This document shows positions 24,401-39,400 of a stretch of 64,000 nucleotides of DNA, piece by piece. The notes below the pieces were generated by a model. It ran no database searches and was not told where the DNA came from. It worked only from the letters and a program-made list of their open reading frames with translations. Position 1 is the first letter of the stretch; every line of letters begins with the position of its first letter. This DNA is from Trileptium ribeirensis (lineage: Eukaryota; Nematoda; Enoplea; Enoplida; Thoracostomopsidae): positions 62,001 through 126,000 of the forward strand of contig JASANE010024922.1 of NCBI GenBank assembly GCA_030248225.1, given 5' to 3'. A program made the translations under genes and the position numbers.

Positions 24401-27400
24401 TTGGTTACTGAAACGATTGTCCAAAAAATCTTTTAGATCGATATTATTCCAAAAACTTTGAAAAATTACTGTTCTGTCACACTACACGCGACAATTAGGT
24501 AACGATGTGGAAGCACGCATCGGCATTGGAGTAAATCTGTCAAGTACTGATAGTTTGGGGTTAGTGAAATGTAATAATAATAATACCTCGGACAACTAAA
24601 CTTTCTTCTTGTTTTAAGCAGAAACAAAGCTTCAACTTTGTTGAGGTTTCTAGCTGAATTTCCGGAAACGAAAACCAACCTGTCTGTTTTACATCGGCTA
24701 TCATACTTTCAAGTAGATTATTGTGATGCTTCTTTCTGGCGTTATACAAGTTTGAGGAAAGGAATGTGACTCAAATTTAGTAATGGGAAAACTAAATAAA
24801 ATTCGGTCAGAGCCTATATTACAATTTGATTTGTAGCAGGAAGTCCACTGAATGAACTGACATAACCTATTCAGTGTCCATTGTTGAAATTTATGAATGT
24901 TTAAATGTTTAATGTTGCGCCAATCGAATAATTTTAATGCAAGTTTACGAATCATCACGCTGTATACTTCCTACGACTATTAAGTGTCCGGTCAAAAAGA
25001 ATCAAGTACCGCTAAAAGCCCAACAAACTCATCGAATAAACGAAGATCTGTATGCATAGTTTGAGTGTTCTAATATGTTTGCGAAATGCAAATACTAATG
25101 AATATATGTTGTAGATTATTTACTTCCAGTACATGGCACTTCTCGGAATCGCTTTGCTTCTGTGGTAGCAAGTGGTTTTCGAAGATCTTTCGCTTCTGAA
25201 ACAATTTTTTTTAATCTGAGCATTATTTTCAATGGTACTTTTACCATTGTTCTAAAGAAGTCCATTTGTCATATATATGATGAAGACTAAACATCTGTTT
25301 ATATTTTGCAGAAATAGCGTTGGGAAAAAGCGAAAAAATGAGTTACTGTCGTTTCAAATGAATTATTTCATACTGAATCATGTCACCATCCATTCCCGGC
25401 ATTAGTTTCTTTCATTCTTTTTTGAGTATCACATTTGCAAAAAATCAACACTGTTTTGAATGTCGACAAAACGTAATTATGGCACCGCATCGGCCATAAA
25501 ACTCTTAGAAAGTTTCAGTTTTTTTGTCGATTTCATATAAAATTTTGTCTTTCACTGAAATATCGTTATAATTCGTGTTCATATTGTTTAAATAAGCGCA
25601 CATGGGCGAGGTTAGAAGTCCCAGGAAGATAACGGGTGCTACGGGGGTGATGTCTTCCCAAAGGGATCAGCCGGCGGGCGGGCGGTCGTCAGTGGGAATC
25701 AATTTTCTAAATTATTAGGGACCAAAAATTTTTCTTAACGTTAGACAATTTTCCCACAAACTATAATTTTACCTTGATTTTTATCAATTCTCTCCGGATT
25801 CTTGTCTATTATTGCCCAAATTTTCTGTGCACTATTTGCGCTCGGGGAGAGGGTGGGAGCTTCAAAGAAATCAGGTTACCTTTACGTGGGATCGGCGACG
25901 CCTTGAAGAAGTCCGAGCCTCAGGGGAGGGGGATAATCCCACGCTCCCTCTATAGGCATGTATGGAATTAACTGTATACTCGTATTCTTGTACTATATAC
26001 CCAAAACTGTGTAAAAGAACAACTGCGGCCACAACATAATTCCCAAAGCTATAAAATATAGCTAGCACACATTAATAATAGTACTTTTAACGAATCCTAT
26101 CGATGCCGTGTTTGATGTGTCAGCCTCTGAATATCCGATCGGTCCGTCAATTCCTCTTGCGTCAAAATCGGGTGATTTTCCAAGACCTAATGTTTTCCGT
26201 AGTTGAAACTAAAAAGTTAATAATATTATACAACTCGTACTATACAAATGGATATGGCTCTGGTACATAAATAATATTTTAGACCAGGTTAGCTTATAGT
26301 TTAGGTTATCATTGAGGTATGATAACTGATGACTTAAATACAACTTAACTCTGTGATATATCGCATTACAGATTCGCAGCTTGTTTATACATCCGCAAAC
26401 GATATGCTTTAATGCAACTCCTTTATTCAGCGCTGCCTTAACAACAACCTTAACTGTTAAACATGTATTAATTACCATTTATTCGAAAATTAAACTTTTA
26501 CATTAATAATAATAATAATACATTTATATAGCGCCTTTTTCGCAGAACGCGTTGCAAGAGCTCTTTAAATGAGAATACGTTAAGAAAACAAAACTCATAA
26601 TTGAAAGCAAGTATTAACCGATTGAAGATGTGCGAAAATTTTAACCATAATATTTTCGTGACAGCGTTGTTTAATTTTAATTAAATGTTTATTATTATTT
26701 ACATGGGCACTTAAGTTATTATTTACTTGGGCTTATCTTTAATCTTCAATAGCAATTCTGCGGATTTGGATTCATCCATACGGAAATATGCAAATACGCC
26801 ACACAACACTGAATTGCTTTATGGCAACAGTTTTCATGTAAAATTAAAATTATTTTGAAACCCGATAAGTATGTCCGCATATGATAGCCATTAATTAGGT
26901 ATAGTCAATTTATGCTCAGCGAATTGATTGCTCTATCATATATCGCAATATAATATATTATGCAAATTATATTGAATCCCAATACGTATGTACACATTTT
27001 CTCTTAATAGCCTTTAATTAGGTATAGCCAATTTCAGCTCAGCCAATTGCTCTATCGTATATCGTCATATTAATATGTTATGCAAATTATATTGAAGCCC
27101 AATAAGTATGTCCATATATTATGCGAATTATATTGAAGACCAATAAGTATGTCCATATTTTCTCTTTAATATCCTGTAATTCGGTATAGCCAAATTCTGC
27201 TCAGCCAATTGCTCTATCATATAGCGTCATATCAATATGTTATGCAAATTATATTGAAGCCCAATAAGTATGTCCATATTTTCCCTTAATAGCCTTTAGT
27301 TAGGTATAGCCAAATTCTGATCAGCCAATTGCTCTCTCATATATCGCCATATAATATATTATGCAAATTATATTGAATCCCAATACGTATGTACACATTT

Positions 27401-30400
27401 TCTCTTAATAGCCCTTAATTAGGTATAGCCAATTTCAGCTCAGCCAATTGCTCTATCGTATATCGTCATATTAATATGTTATACAAATTATATTGAAGCC
27501 CAATAAGTATGTCCATATATTATGCGAATTATATTGAAGACCAATAAGTATGTCCATATTTTCTCTTTAATATCCTGTAATTCGGTATAGCCAAATTCTG
27601 CTCAGCCAATTGCTCTATCATATAGCGTCATATCAATATGTTATGCAAATTATATTGAAGCCCAATAAGTATGTCCATATTTTCCCTTAATAGTGTCGTA
27701 ATGTAATATATTATGCAAATCATATTGAAGACCAATAAGTATGTCCACATTTTCTCTTAATAGCCTTTAGTTAGGTATAGCCAAATTCTGATCAGCCAAT
27801 TGCTCTTTCATATATCGCCATATAATATGTTTGCAAATTATATTGAAGCCCAATACGTATGTCCATATTTTCCCTTAATAGGCGTTAATGATGTATAGCC
27901 AAATTTTGCTCAGACAACTGCTCTATCATATATCGACATAAATATGTTATGCAAATTATATTGAAGCCCAATAAGTATGTCCATTTCTGCCCCATAACAG
28001 TCTTTAATTTGGTATAGCCAAATTTTGCTAAGGCAACTGCTCTATCATATATCGACATAAATATGTTATGCAAATTATATTGAAGCTCAATAAGTATGTC
28101 CATATCTGCCCCATGACAGTCTTAAAATAGGTATAGCCAAATTTTGCTAAGGCAATTGCTCTATCATATATCGACATAAATATGTTATGCAAATTATATT
28201 GAAGCTCAATAACTATGTCCATATCTGCCCCATAACAGTCTTTAATTAGGTATAGCCAAATTTTCCTAAGGTAACTGCTCTATCATATATCGACATAAAT
28301 ATGTTATGCAAATTATATTGAAGCCCAATAAGTATGTCCATATCTGCCCCACAACAGTCTTTAATTAGGTATAGCCAAATTTTGCTAAGGCAACTGCTCT
28401 ATCATATATCGACTTAAATATGTTATGCAAATTATATTGAAGTCCAATAAGTATATCCATATCTGCCCCATAACAGTCTTTAATTAGGTATGGCCAGATT
28501 TTGCTCAGGCAACTGCTCTATCATATATCGACATAAATATGTTATGCAAATTATATTGAAGCCCAATAAGTATGTCCATATGTGCCCCATAACAGTCTTT
28601 AATTAGATATAGCCAAATTTTTCTAAGGCAACTGCTCTACCATATATCGACATAAATATGTTATGCAAATTATATTGAAGCCCAATAAGTATGTCCATAT
28701 CTGCCCCATAATAGTCTTTAATTAAATATAGCCAAATTTTGCTAAGGCAACTGCTCTACCATATATCGACATAAATATGTTATGCAAATTATATTGAAGC
28801 CCAATAAGTATGTCCATGTCTGCCCCATAACAGTCTTTAATTAGATATAGCCAAATTTTGCTAAGGCAACTGCTCTACCATATATCGACATAAATATGTT
28901 ATGCAAATTATATTGAAGCCCAATAAGTATGTCCATATCTGCCCCGTAACAGTCTTTAATTAGGTATAGCCAAATTTTCCTAAGGTAACTGCTCTATCAT
29001 ATATCGACATAAATATGTTATGCAAATTATATTGAAGCCCAATAAGTATGTCCATATCTGCCCCACAACAGTCTTTAATTAGGTATAGCCAAATTTTGCT
29101 AAGGCAACTGCTCTATCATATATCGACTTAAATATGTTATGCAAATTATATTGAAGTCCAATAAGTATATCCATATCTGCCCCATAACAGTCTTTAATTA
29201 GGTATGGCCAAATTTTGCTCAGGCAACTGCTCTATCATATATCGACATAAATATGTTATGCAAATTATATTGAAGCCCAATAAGTATGTCCATATGTGCC
29301 CCATAACAGTCTTTAATTAGATATAGCCAAATTTTTCTAAGGCAACTGCTCTACCATATATCGACATAAATATGTTATGCAAATTATATTGAAGCCCAAT
29401 AAGTATGTCCATATCTGCCCCATAACAGTCTTTAATTAAATATAGCCAAATTTTGCTAAGGCAACTGCTCTACCATATATCGACATAAATATGTTATGCA
29501 AATTATATTGAAGCCCAATAAGTATGTCCATGTCTGCCCCATAACAGTCTTTAATTAGATATAGCCAAATTTTGCTAAGGCAACTGCTCTACCATATATC
29601 GACATAAATATGTTATGCAAATTATATTGAAGCCCAATAAGTATGTCCATATCTGCCCCGTAACAGTCTTTAATTCGGTATGGCCAAATTTTGCTAAGGC
29701 CACTGCTCTACCATGTATCGTCATATAATGTGTTGAAGACAGTGGCGACAAACCAGTGTGTAAACAACTAGTTAAAAGCAGGTGTTCGACTTTCAGTAAA
29801 TCTCACATAATAAATTTCGTGATTTTTGATTGTTTTCTCGTGTGCCTCTAGTAAAACCTTTACGTATAGAATAAAAACATTTTATATAATGTTGAACAAA
29901 CTTTTGCCACATCGGTGAATTGTTCCTGGATTGTTTGGACGCAAGCCCAGTGCACTAGCCACTAAATGATTTGCCGCATCGGCAAAGAGAGCGAACAACA
30001 CACGTGCTAACATACGGCGTACAATAAACTTTGCTAGCACATCGCTTGATATTAATTTTATAACGTTATGCACGAATCAATTAATAGTGCAGTGAGTTAA
30101 ATTTTGAGTAACAAAAAGTAAAATTTATGCATGGTGATGATGAATCTTTACAGTTTGCCTTTTATCAGTACCAAATGTGATGTGGAATAATAATGCCGGG
30201 ATTGTGGAGACGTCAAAAAAGTGTAAAACGGAATATTTGTAAATTGCAAACCTTTGTATTATGTCGCCGCGATTCGGAAGCTCTCAACACTTTTCCATGA
30301 GTGCTGTCCAGCGATGTTGAGCCGGGAACGATAAAGTCCAGCTGGTTACCGCTCCTTGATTTTTCGCCTTGCCTTGCTTTGACAAGCTTGTTTTTGTCTT

Positions 30401-33400
30401 TCGGTCCATCTTTATTCGTGTACGCGTCCGCTTCCCATTCGGTAGTTCCTTTACGAACGTTCGTTATTCTGCCACCTTTGTTATTGTCGGCATTTTGAGC
30501 TCTGCCATCAGTACCGTCAACAATAGCGTTGTATCTGTAAATACAACATTTAACATGGATTAACATAATTGACTATATACATTCGTTTTGCAATAAATCG
30601 ACTAGTCCATCTGCAAATTATCTATATTCTTCGCTAAACAGTGCAGCGAAACATCCTGAATTCATATTTTCCCTGTAGTTACCCTGTCAAATACAGGATT
30701 AGTGAATAGGGATGCGTTTTTAATCCCAACATTTCTGGATGCCTAGCATTTTCACGTATAAAAGTGCAGATAACGAATATCTTGCAATGTAGCTCAAATA
30801 GAAACGAAATTCAAATGCTGAATAGTGCTGTATTAGCAAAATTAATCCAACGGGCTTAATTGTAACTTCTTTCTATTTGTTATATATAATACTAGTATAA
30901 TATTAAGTTAGTCAAGAGTGCATATAGGAAGAGTATATAAGCCATTTGCCCTTTCAACCAGTCTAATGTTAACCTGTACTTGATGACATGGGCGGTTTAG
31001 AGCTTACACCTTTATTTCTGGCGGGAGGGGTCATAACGTACAGACCCCTAGTTTTGTGAAAAGGGGAGAAGCTCGGTTCCCTATCCAGTTTTAGGTTAAT
31101 TGTTTGTTGCAACAAAATTTTTCTCACATTTTGCACAATTTAGTCATGGCGACTCCGATGGGTACGAAGCTGAGTATAAATAAAAATAGTTTTAACTACG
31201 AGTTATCCTGCAGCAGCAACTTCCACTGATGATGTACTATGGTAGTGGAATATTGTAATACTTACCAATAGCACATGCAAATATTAACTCGCAAATAAAA
31301 AACGTCCATATTTCGGATCAACGGATGAAGACATAATATTTCGCATGAACGGATGAAGACACAATATTTCGCATGAAAGGATGAACACACAATATTTCGG
31401 ATGAACGGATGGAGACACAATATTTCGGATGAACGGATGAAGACATAATATTTCGAATGAGCGGATGAAGACACAATATTTCGCATGAACGGATGAAGAC
31501 ATAATATTTCGAATGAACGGATGAAGACGCAATATTTCGGATGAATGGATGAACACACAATATTTCGGATGAGCGGATGAAGACACAATATTTCGCATGA
31601 ACGGATGAAGACATAATATTTCGAATGAACGGATGAAGACACAAAATTTCGCATGAACGGATGAAGACACAACTTTGTGAATTAAAATTACACATTTTCG
31701 TAATCCATAACATACAAATTATACGCATATTTTAAGTTTAATCATCTTTTTGATCGAAGGTTTTACCCACGTCATCGGATGTATGTGCCCAAAATTAGGT
31801 TGACTTTCCAGAACATCCGTGACGACAATTATGGCCCAATTTCTTCATATATCTGACAACTATTGTTGACAGTGTACTTACTACTGTTGACGGCATGGCA
31901 CCTACTATGAGAGCCACTATCGCTGACCATCGAGTAAGTGACATTATTCACTGAATTACATTTGTTAACACAGCACACTAGTCCAGACTGGCGGAGCGGC
32001 TACAGAAGAATTGGGGAGATAGTTTTACAGGCCCACCTGGCATTGGGAAGTTTGCCGCTGTCGAAAAGTAGGTGAACGTCCACATCTTGAGTCGCTGCCC
32101 CAAAGTACATTTATTAACATAGCACACTACTCGAGACTGGCGGTGCGACTACAGAAGAATTGGGGAGATAGCTTAACAGGCCCATCTGGCATTGGGAAGT
32201 TCGCCGCTATGGAAAAGTGGATGAACGTCCACATTTTGAGTCGCCGCCCCAAATTACATTTGTTAACATAGCACACTACTCGAGACTGGCGGAGAGACTA
32301 CAGAAGAATTGGGGAGATCACTTTGCGGGTCCACCTGGCATTGGGAAGTTCGGCGGTGTCGAAAAGTGGATGAACGTCCTCATCTTGAGTCGCCGCCCCA
32401 AATTCAATTTGTTAACACAGCACTTTATTAAGACTGGCGAAGCGACTACAGAAGAATTGGGGAGATAGCTTTACAGGCCCACCTGGCATTGGGGAGTTCG
32501 CCGCTGTGGAAAAGTAAATGAACGTCTCCATCTTGAAGTGCCGCCCCAAATTACATTTTCACAGGATCGTCGTCGGTGTTGTGAGGCGAAAAGCATATAG
32601 ACGAGTAAACGACGTTAGTTATGTGGTCAAGCGACAGGTACTAACTGTGCTGCAAATTTAACTGGAATAGGTAACCCCACATCAGCGCTGAGTAGTAAAT
32701 GCATGTTTATAGAAAAGCACAAATCAATGATTTATTATTTATATGTGATATAGTTTTTAGTAATATAATTCTTTAATCTTAGCACTGGTTTTTAGGCCTT
32801 TGGATATATTATGTTTTGTATTTATTCCAAAAAACTTTTAATTCCATCGAATATCTACCATCTAAACCACAGTCGACATTTACTGAGCATCGACTAAGGA
32901 CTATTCAGGGTGTCGCTAAGCAAAAATACTGAGTATAGTTGAAAAAAGTGCAAATTGAAGTTTTTACTATTAAAGCATCATCAAATGAAGAATATAAAAT
33001 CATAGTCAAAACAGATAATGGTGGATATATTTTCAAATACTTAAAGAGATTTCTTTGCAACTAAGCTATTTCGCTGCATTTTATGTTGCATTTACTGGCT
33101 CGGTTTACGACCGCTCTTCTCATCAACAGCTTTCGAGCATTGTTTCACTTTGCAACAAAGCTATTCTGCTGCATTCATGTTGCACTTAACGGCCTGGTTT
33201 TGCGCCCGACCTTCGCGTCACCTGCAACAACGGTGTTTCACTTATCAATTAAACCATTTCGCTGCAGATATGTTGCACTTACCGGTCCGGTTTGCGCCCA
33301 CCTTCTCGTCATCAACAGTCACATGTGTTTCACTTTGCAATTAATCTATTTCGCTGCAGATATGTTGCACTTGCCGACCCAGTTTTGCTCCCGCCCTTCT

Positions 33401-36400
33401 CGTCACCAGAAACAAGGGTGTTTCACTTTGCAACAAAGCTATTTCGCTGCAGACATGTTGCACTTACCGACCTGGTTTTGCGCCCGCCCTTCTGGTAACC
33501 AGCAATCACGCGTGTTTCAGTTTGCAATTAAGCTATTTCAATGCAGATATGTTGCACTTACCGACCCGGTTTGCGCCCACCCTTCTCGTCGCCTGCAATC
33601 ACACGTGTTTCACGATCCTGTTTTCGAACTTGATGCTTGGCTTTAACATCGCGTCGTGGTCCTTCTACTTTTGCAAGACCCTCTCCGCGTTCACTTGGAT
33701 TTTCTGCCCACTGAAATATGATGTCGAACGGTTTACCTTTAAAATTCTAACACTCTAAACGTAGTAATATATAAAACCCAAACTAGGTATTACAAATAGG
33801 CGTTTAAGCGAAATACGTGAGAGCTCGAGCATTGAACACATCTACATTTATATTTATAATAATGTCGTCCGATGTAAGATTTAAAATTTATTAGACCTGC
33901 TTGACCGAACGTAAAGCCGGGATATGCTTTCATTCGGGAGGCTATAAAACTTGTAAAATTTGTTTATATAATATTAAGAAAACATATTTATATAAGCAAC
34001 GTTTATGAGCCAATTTATGTAATATTTCAGAGCTTTGCACTGAAAAAACTGAGTATTAACAATTTTCATAACCGCTATGTAAATACGTGTTTACACACAA
34101 TAGATTATCCTCTGGCAAAATTCCGCACCCTTGTTAGTGCCCTCAGGCGAAATTATTAGCTAGCGGGAGTGACCCGTAATATGGGTTTTCAAAGTAATGC
34201 TACATATTTCTTTGCATTTTGTAGCATAGTCGTTTGAAGTCAAACATTCAATCTGAAGTTCGTTGTCTTTTGATCAGCTCCTATAGTTCTGTCTTCTAAC
34301 ATTTTACAACCAACAATTAACTTTAACTTGTATGTTCGATATTTGTCTATAACACGTTAATAGGGAATGACGTGAAAGCACTGTCTATCTTGACATACAT
34401 TTTCGTCATAGCTTAACTTGGTTATGAGCACATACCGTTCGGAATGCAAAACGTTTTTTTCCGAGTGAGAGTTAAACCCTTAGTCTTTTGAATAGGTAAG
34501 GCCATGCTCTGGACGACTAGGCCACGTTATCAATAATCTGTTCTGCATTATATCGTGGATCGATTGAATTACTGTACGCTTTGCCCAAATAGCATTCAAG
34601 TGTTGCGGGCAGCCTAATATAAAAACTGGATCGGAGATAACGTAACTTAGATCCAAAAACCACATCAACGTTTCAATTACAAAATGGGGACAGTTAGTTA
34701 CCCCAATTTCGCGGAAACAATAGACAAAACCGTTACACGACTACAAAGACGATTTTGATCACAATTTTATATCTTACTGCGTGCGTATATTATAGTGTAT
34801 TCAGCCGACAAAAATCATAAACGTTGCTGTAGAACTCTTTTTAGTTTACTCAAACGTCACGTTGGAGCGTTAGGAATAGTAATTATTAAAAGTTGTTAAA
34901 CGTGTATTATTTCTTGCTGTTAGCTCCGCATTATTGATATGTCGAGCTTGCTGAGTAGGGAACACCATCGGCTGCTTCTGATATGCTGTAGAGATACTTA
35001 TGACAATGATAGTGCTGAAGGAAATCAACTAATCTGCAAGCGGAAATGTTTGAAATCTATATTTAGTTAAGGCAACAGTGCATTAGAGAAGAGTATGATA
35101 CTTCCATGCACTCTAATGTTTTCGGCCTACCTCCCTCATTTCTGGGAGGGTTATCATGCACAAACCCCCAGTTTTAGGTCGGAGGATAGACACCTAGTTT
35201 TTTTGGGGTGGGAAGGGTCGGTTTATAAGCAGCTACCGGTTCAATCGAAACCCCTCAAAATTGGGGGATCCGAGCTTTCGCCCCCTAAAACTGAAGCGGG
35301 TCCGCGCAACCATCCAAAAATGGTGTGTGCATGACCACCCCCCAGAAAAGAGGGGAGGGGGTTAGCCCGAAACCGCACGTATCGTCGATCACGGGCTAAC
35401 ATTATAGTGCAGGGAAGTGTCATACTCTTTCCTAACACACTCTTGGTTAAAGGAATTGCACAGGAAAGCACTCAAATAACTAAGCACGTTCCAATATTTC
35501 AATAAAACTTATCCGAGCGGAATCAGCTAGCTGCACGTGAGTTTAAGTATTCTAAATATAATTTTGGATTATAGCAGTATCTAGCTAAAAGTTAGAAACA
35601 TGTACGCTGATTATATAAGATCCCGCAATGCATTTTGCAAGCTATCTCCACCAATGGGTTCATGACATATTCTAGAGAAGAATATTAGACTCTTCGGCTT
35701 CACAATATAAACGCTTGGGACATAACGCGAAAATCTTTGACAATTCTTTTGGGTATAGGTTGGGTGGTACATTAAAATTTTTGCCGTCCCTACATAGTTT
35801 TAAGAGCACATTTTTAATAACAAAACTTTGTTTCGACACCCGACATTTTCTCGAGAGGGCCCCTTAAAAACTATCGGATGGGTACAAATTTTTATACGAT
35901 GCCATGAGTCATACAAAAGTTAGGGTTAACCCAGGGACCACAGGGTTGAAATCGAACGGCAGTAGCAGGATTATAGTGGCGACGAGGTGTAGTACTCTTG
36001 TCAAAAAGCCGTCACGAACTCTTGCTATAATCTAAGCTCAATCGATACGACGTTTCAATATTGTTGGCTGTGTAAACTGCAAGTGGCGCTTCAATCGACA
36101 GCTATAGCTGAGAATATTATCACACACTTGTAAAGCGGTATCACACTCTGAAGAAATGACCCAAATATAACAATTTCCCTGTTAATATTGCCAACTGGTT
36201 GTCGTGATTAATAGGTAAAATTTGCATAAGCACATTCGTATATTTTTAGTAAAATTGCTGTCATACACACAGAAAGTGGAAACTAAAATCATTCATATTC
36301 AGTGTTTTCTTTGAATTTGAACGTAACTACGCTAAAACATTCCAAGTTGTTTTATTTTTAGCCGTACTCATGTTGCTGCGCGCTGTCAATAAATTTCAAC

Positions 36401-39400
36401 TTGTTTGCAAGCTCCAAACTTTCACATTGTGAATTTCTCATGAAGAATGAAAAAACACCACCACGAAAAGCCTGATTGGGATGCTGTGTGTCCAAAACGC
36501 TTAAATATTTACGTGACGCGTCTGCTACAAATATTTACAGTTTTAATGACCAGTTGACACTGTGAAGTTTTGAAGCGTACAAACAAGCTGAAGTTTAATG
36601 AGGAGTGCGAATCAACATGAGTAAAACTATAAGAGTAAACACAGTTTAAGTGTTTCAGCGTAATTACGAACACAGTATAGCTCAAATTATCTTTACGACA
36701 ACAGTGAATATCAATGATTTCGGAAATCTACTTTCTACATGTATGACAGGTAATATAGTGGCGTTTAAGAACATAGTGACCAAATAGTCTGATATTCAAG
36801 TTCCACGTCTGATCAGAAGATGATTATAAAAGTAGCTGTTTCCAGCGAAAACTTGGAGGCATATTTAGGCAAATATGATATAAAATCAAAACAAAGTACA
36901 TGAACGGATGAGGATGTGTGTTCATATCCAGCAGACATTCAACTTTGTACAAAACGTAAAATTGAGCCCAGCATTATCTGTTAGCACTACTAGGGTTTTA
37001 GTGATAGATATAGTTCAGTGTAAATGCAAAAACAATTTTCAAATAATGCGACCCTAAAGTTTCAGATCCTTGGAAAGGTGACTAAGATGAGAATTTTAGA
37101 GTTTTTTGAAATTGCTACGAAGTAAAATTTGCGATAACCCACAGAGGTGTATTAAGTGCCCCTATCCAATTCAATTCAGCGAATCACACAGCGCTGGCGC
37201 CGCGACATCGCTAACTCAATGCATTGAGACTCTCCTGTCAATGTAGCAAGAAGTCACCAAAATTATGGCGCCTTGGCGAAAAAATAATGTTTATACAGCG
37301 CCCAGCAATTATCGGCAATGACTGTAGCTTGTCTCAATCTGAAAGAATATTACTGTATAAAAGCAAGAATGATTTTTGCACGGAAACGTAGAACATTTTA
37401 TTCTGGTATGGTCAAAATTGTATTAAATGTGATCAATTTCCAAAATATGTGACGAGTTAGTTATGTAGACTTAGTTTTAAGTAGTCTCGTATAAATAGTG
37501 CTATATTCTCAGCAATTTCAAAAGTGGTATCATAAATATTTATAAGTTCGTAAAATGTGTTTATAAATTTTCCATGTATGGATTTCAAGATAACCATACA
37601 TGCTCATATTGATGCGGTGAAAAAGCTTATTCTACTAAGGATCGGAATTTACCGCCACCCCCGCGTGAGATGGAGAAGGTTGCTCCTCTGTTACTGGGAC
37701 TCCACCGCCCCCTCTGACGGGGATCATTTAACCTCACCCAGCAGTGCCTCAGGCCCTGAACTCATAAGCGCCCAAGCCGCCGCACCCCCTCCCTGAAGCC
37801 CTGCTGATCCCCTTAGCCTCCAGGAAATATGGAGTTTAGCCAATGCTTTGCATGAAATAATTGAATCGTGGAATATCCTGGGTTGCTATGGTACGACAAT
37901 ATTTTTGTGTACAAATATCATTGTCTTGAAAATCTGGTCCCGTAATAATCCCATTTCTAAAGCTTTACCAAAGTGAACTAAATTAGTATCTGTCTTGCCG
38001 TTAGAAAATATATCGAAAAATAATCATTTAAGCTTCTAATTTATGGATACATTGTTTCTATAGGTATAGCAACGATGTTCATAAACTAACCTCCGAGCAT
38101 CAATATTAAAATTAAATGTACTTTTTGCGTAAAGAGTTGCTCATCTTACCCGTCCGGATGCTTTTGCACCAGCTTCAATTTTGTAATCTTTACTAGATTT
38201 GCTTGGATTTTGTGAAACAGCCGCTTTTTTGCCATTATTAGTAGCTTCAGCGTCTTTCCCATTTTTAGACGCAGCGAACGAGTTTCTATCAGCAGTTCCA
38301 CTTGCTCGGTTACTACCTTTTTCTACCTCGGCATTATGCTTGCCTGAAATTAAACAATCATTTATATACACCATCTTATCGATATATAAACATTTTGGTG
38401 CTTGGGGAGTGCTTAGGGGAGTGCAGCCTCCGACTTATGTTTAGTACATGACTAACGGCTCATGTAGGGTTTTAGTTTCAAAGGCTAAGGCTTAGACTAT
38501 GAAACAATCCGTATACCATGCATTTCACTTCCACACCTAAGTTACTTTAACTGAAATTTTCAAGTATTTTTATGTGCGACTAAACCTAAAATGACCCCCT
38601 CTGCCATCCTATTTTTTAAAATTGCTATATTTTTTTGTAACAAAACGCTTCTTTATGGTTACAATAATGCAATAAAATCCATTGAGGAACACCTGTAAGG
38701 TGATATGAAATGTGTAATTTTTGGTTCGCAAATTCGTTAAGGAAATCCACTATTGAAAACACAATTTTGAGAGTTTTAAATTCGTCCGGTTTATTCGTGA
38801 ACAGTGTTACAGGGACGCATCGCTCGACACATGTGGTGCAATAACTCAGGCATGGAAACTATTTTAAGCATGTTGTTCAACATTTGAAAAAAAAGAATTT
38901 TTAAACTTGTTCGTAAACGCAAACGTATAAAAAATAAAATTTGTTCGCGAACACAAAGTAAATTCTTAGGCAAATGTTGTTCGCGAACACATTCGTAGTT
39001 CTTAAATAAATATATTTTTGTATAGATTATTTTGTCATATAGAAATACGCAAGTGATATCACTATGATTAAAATCACTAAGCATCAAATATTTGAGAACA
39101 TTTGCATTTTAAAATTAAAGTTGCGTTGGAGATAATGACTTATTAATCGTGGTCGGCGCTGTGTTTGAATCTACAATTTATAATTTACATTTTATGGGAC
39201 AAATTGTTCCCGAACAAGTAATTTCCTATATCGTATTCGACTATGATTGCAGGTTAATAATTTAATGGTTGTACAAATTTGTTGAAAAAATAAAATATGA
39301 AAATTGTTTTTTTCGCGAACACATGAACAGTTGCAGAAAAATTTAACTCGTCTTTTGAACAAAAATTTGTTCAATTTCTTTTGACATGGCAATGTTCGCG

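Noticed and set aside
24466..24958. Overlapping minus ORFs with a possible exon
   Set aside because: Entering in the phase required by exon 4, the reading hits a stop within the stretch. No family motif is present.
26860..29720. Regular repeats that might suggest a CRISPR array
   Set aside because: These are direct head-to-tail satellite units without unique spacers, in animal DNA, with no cas genes.
31262..31728. Three overlapping 128-136 residue minus ORFs
   Set aside because: They are produced by a 28-bp minisatellite with no stops. There is no start context or splice support.
33083..33646. 187-residue plus ORF, the longest in the window
   Set aside because: It is an artefact of the 93-bp tandem array, whose length is a multiple of three. 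The real exon is on the other strand.
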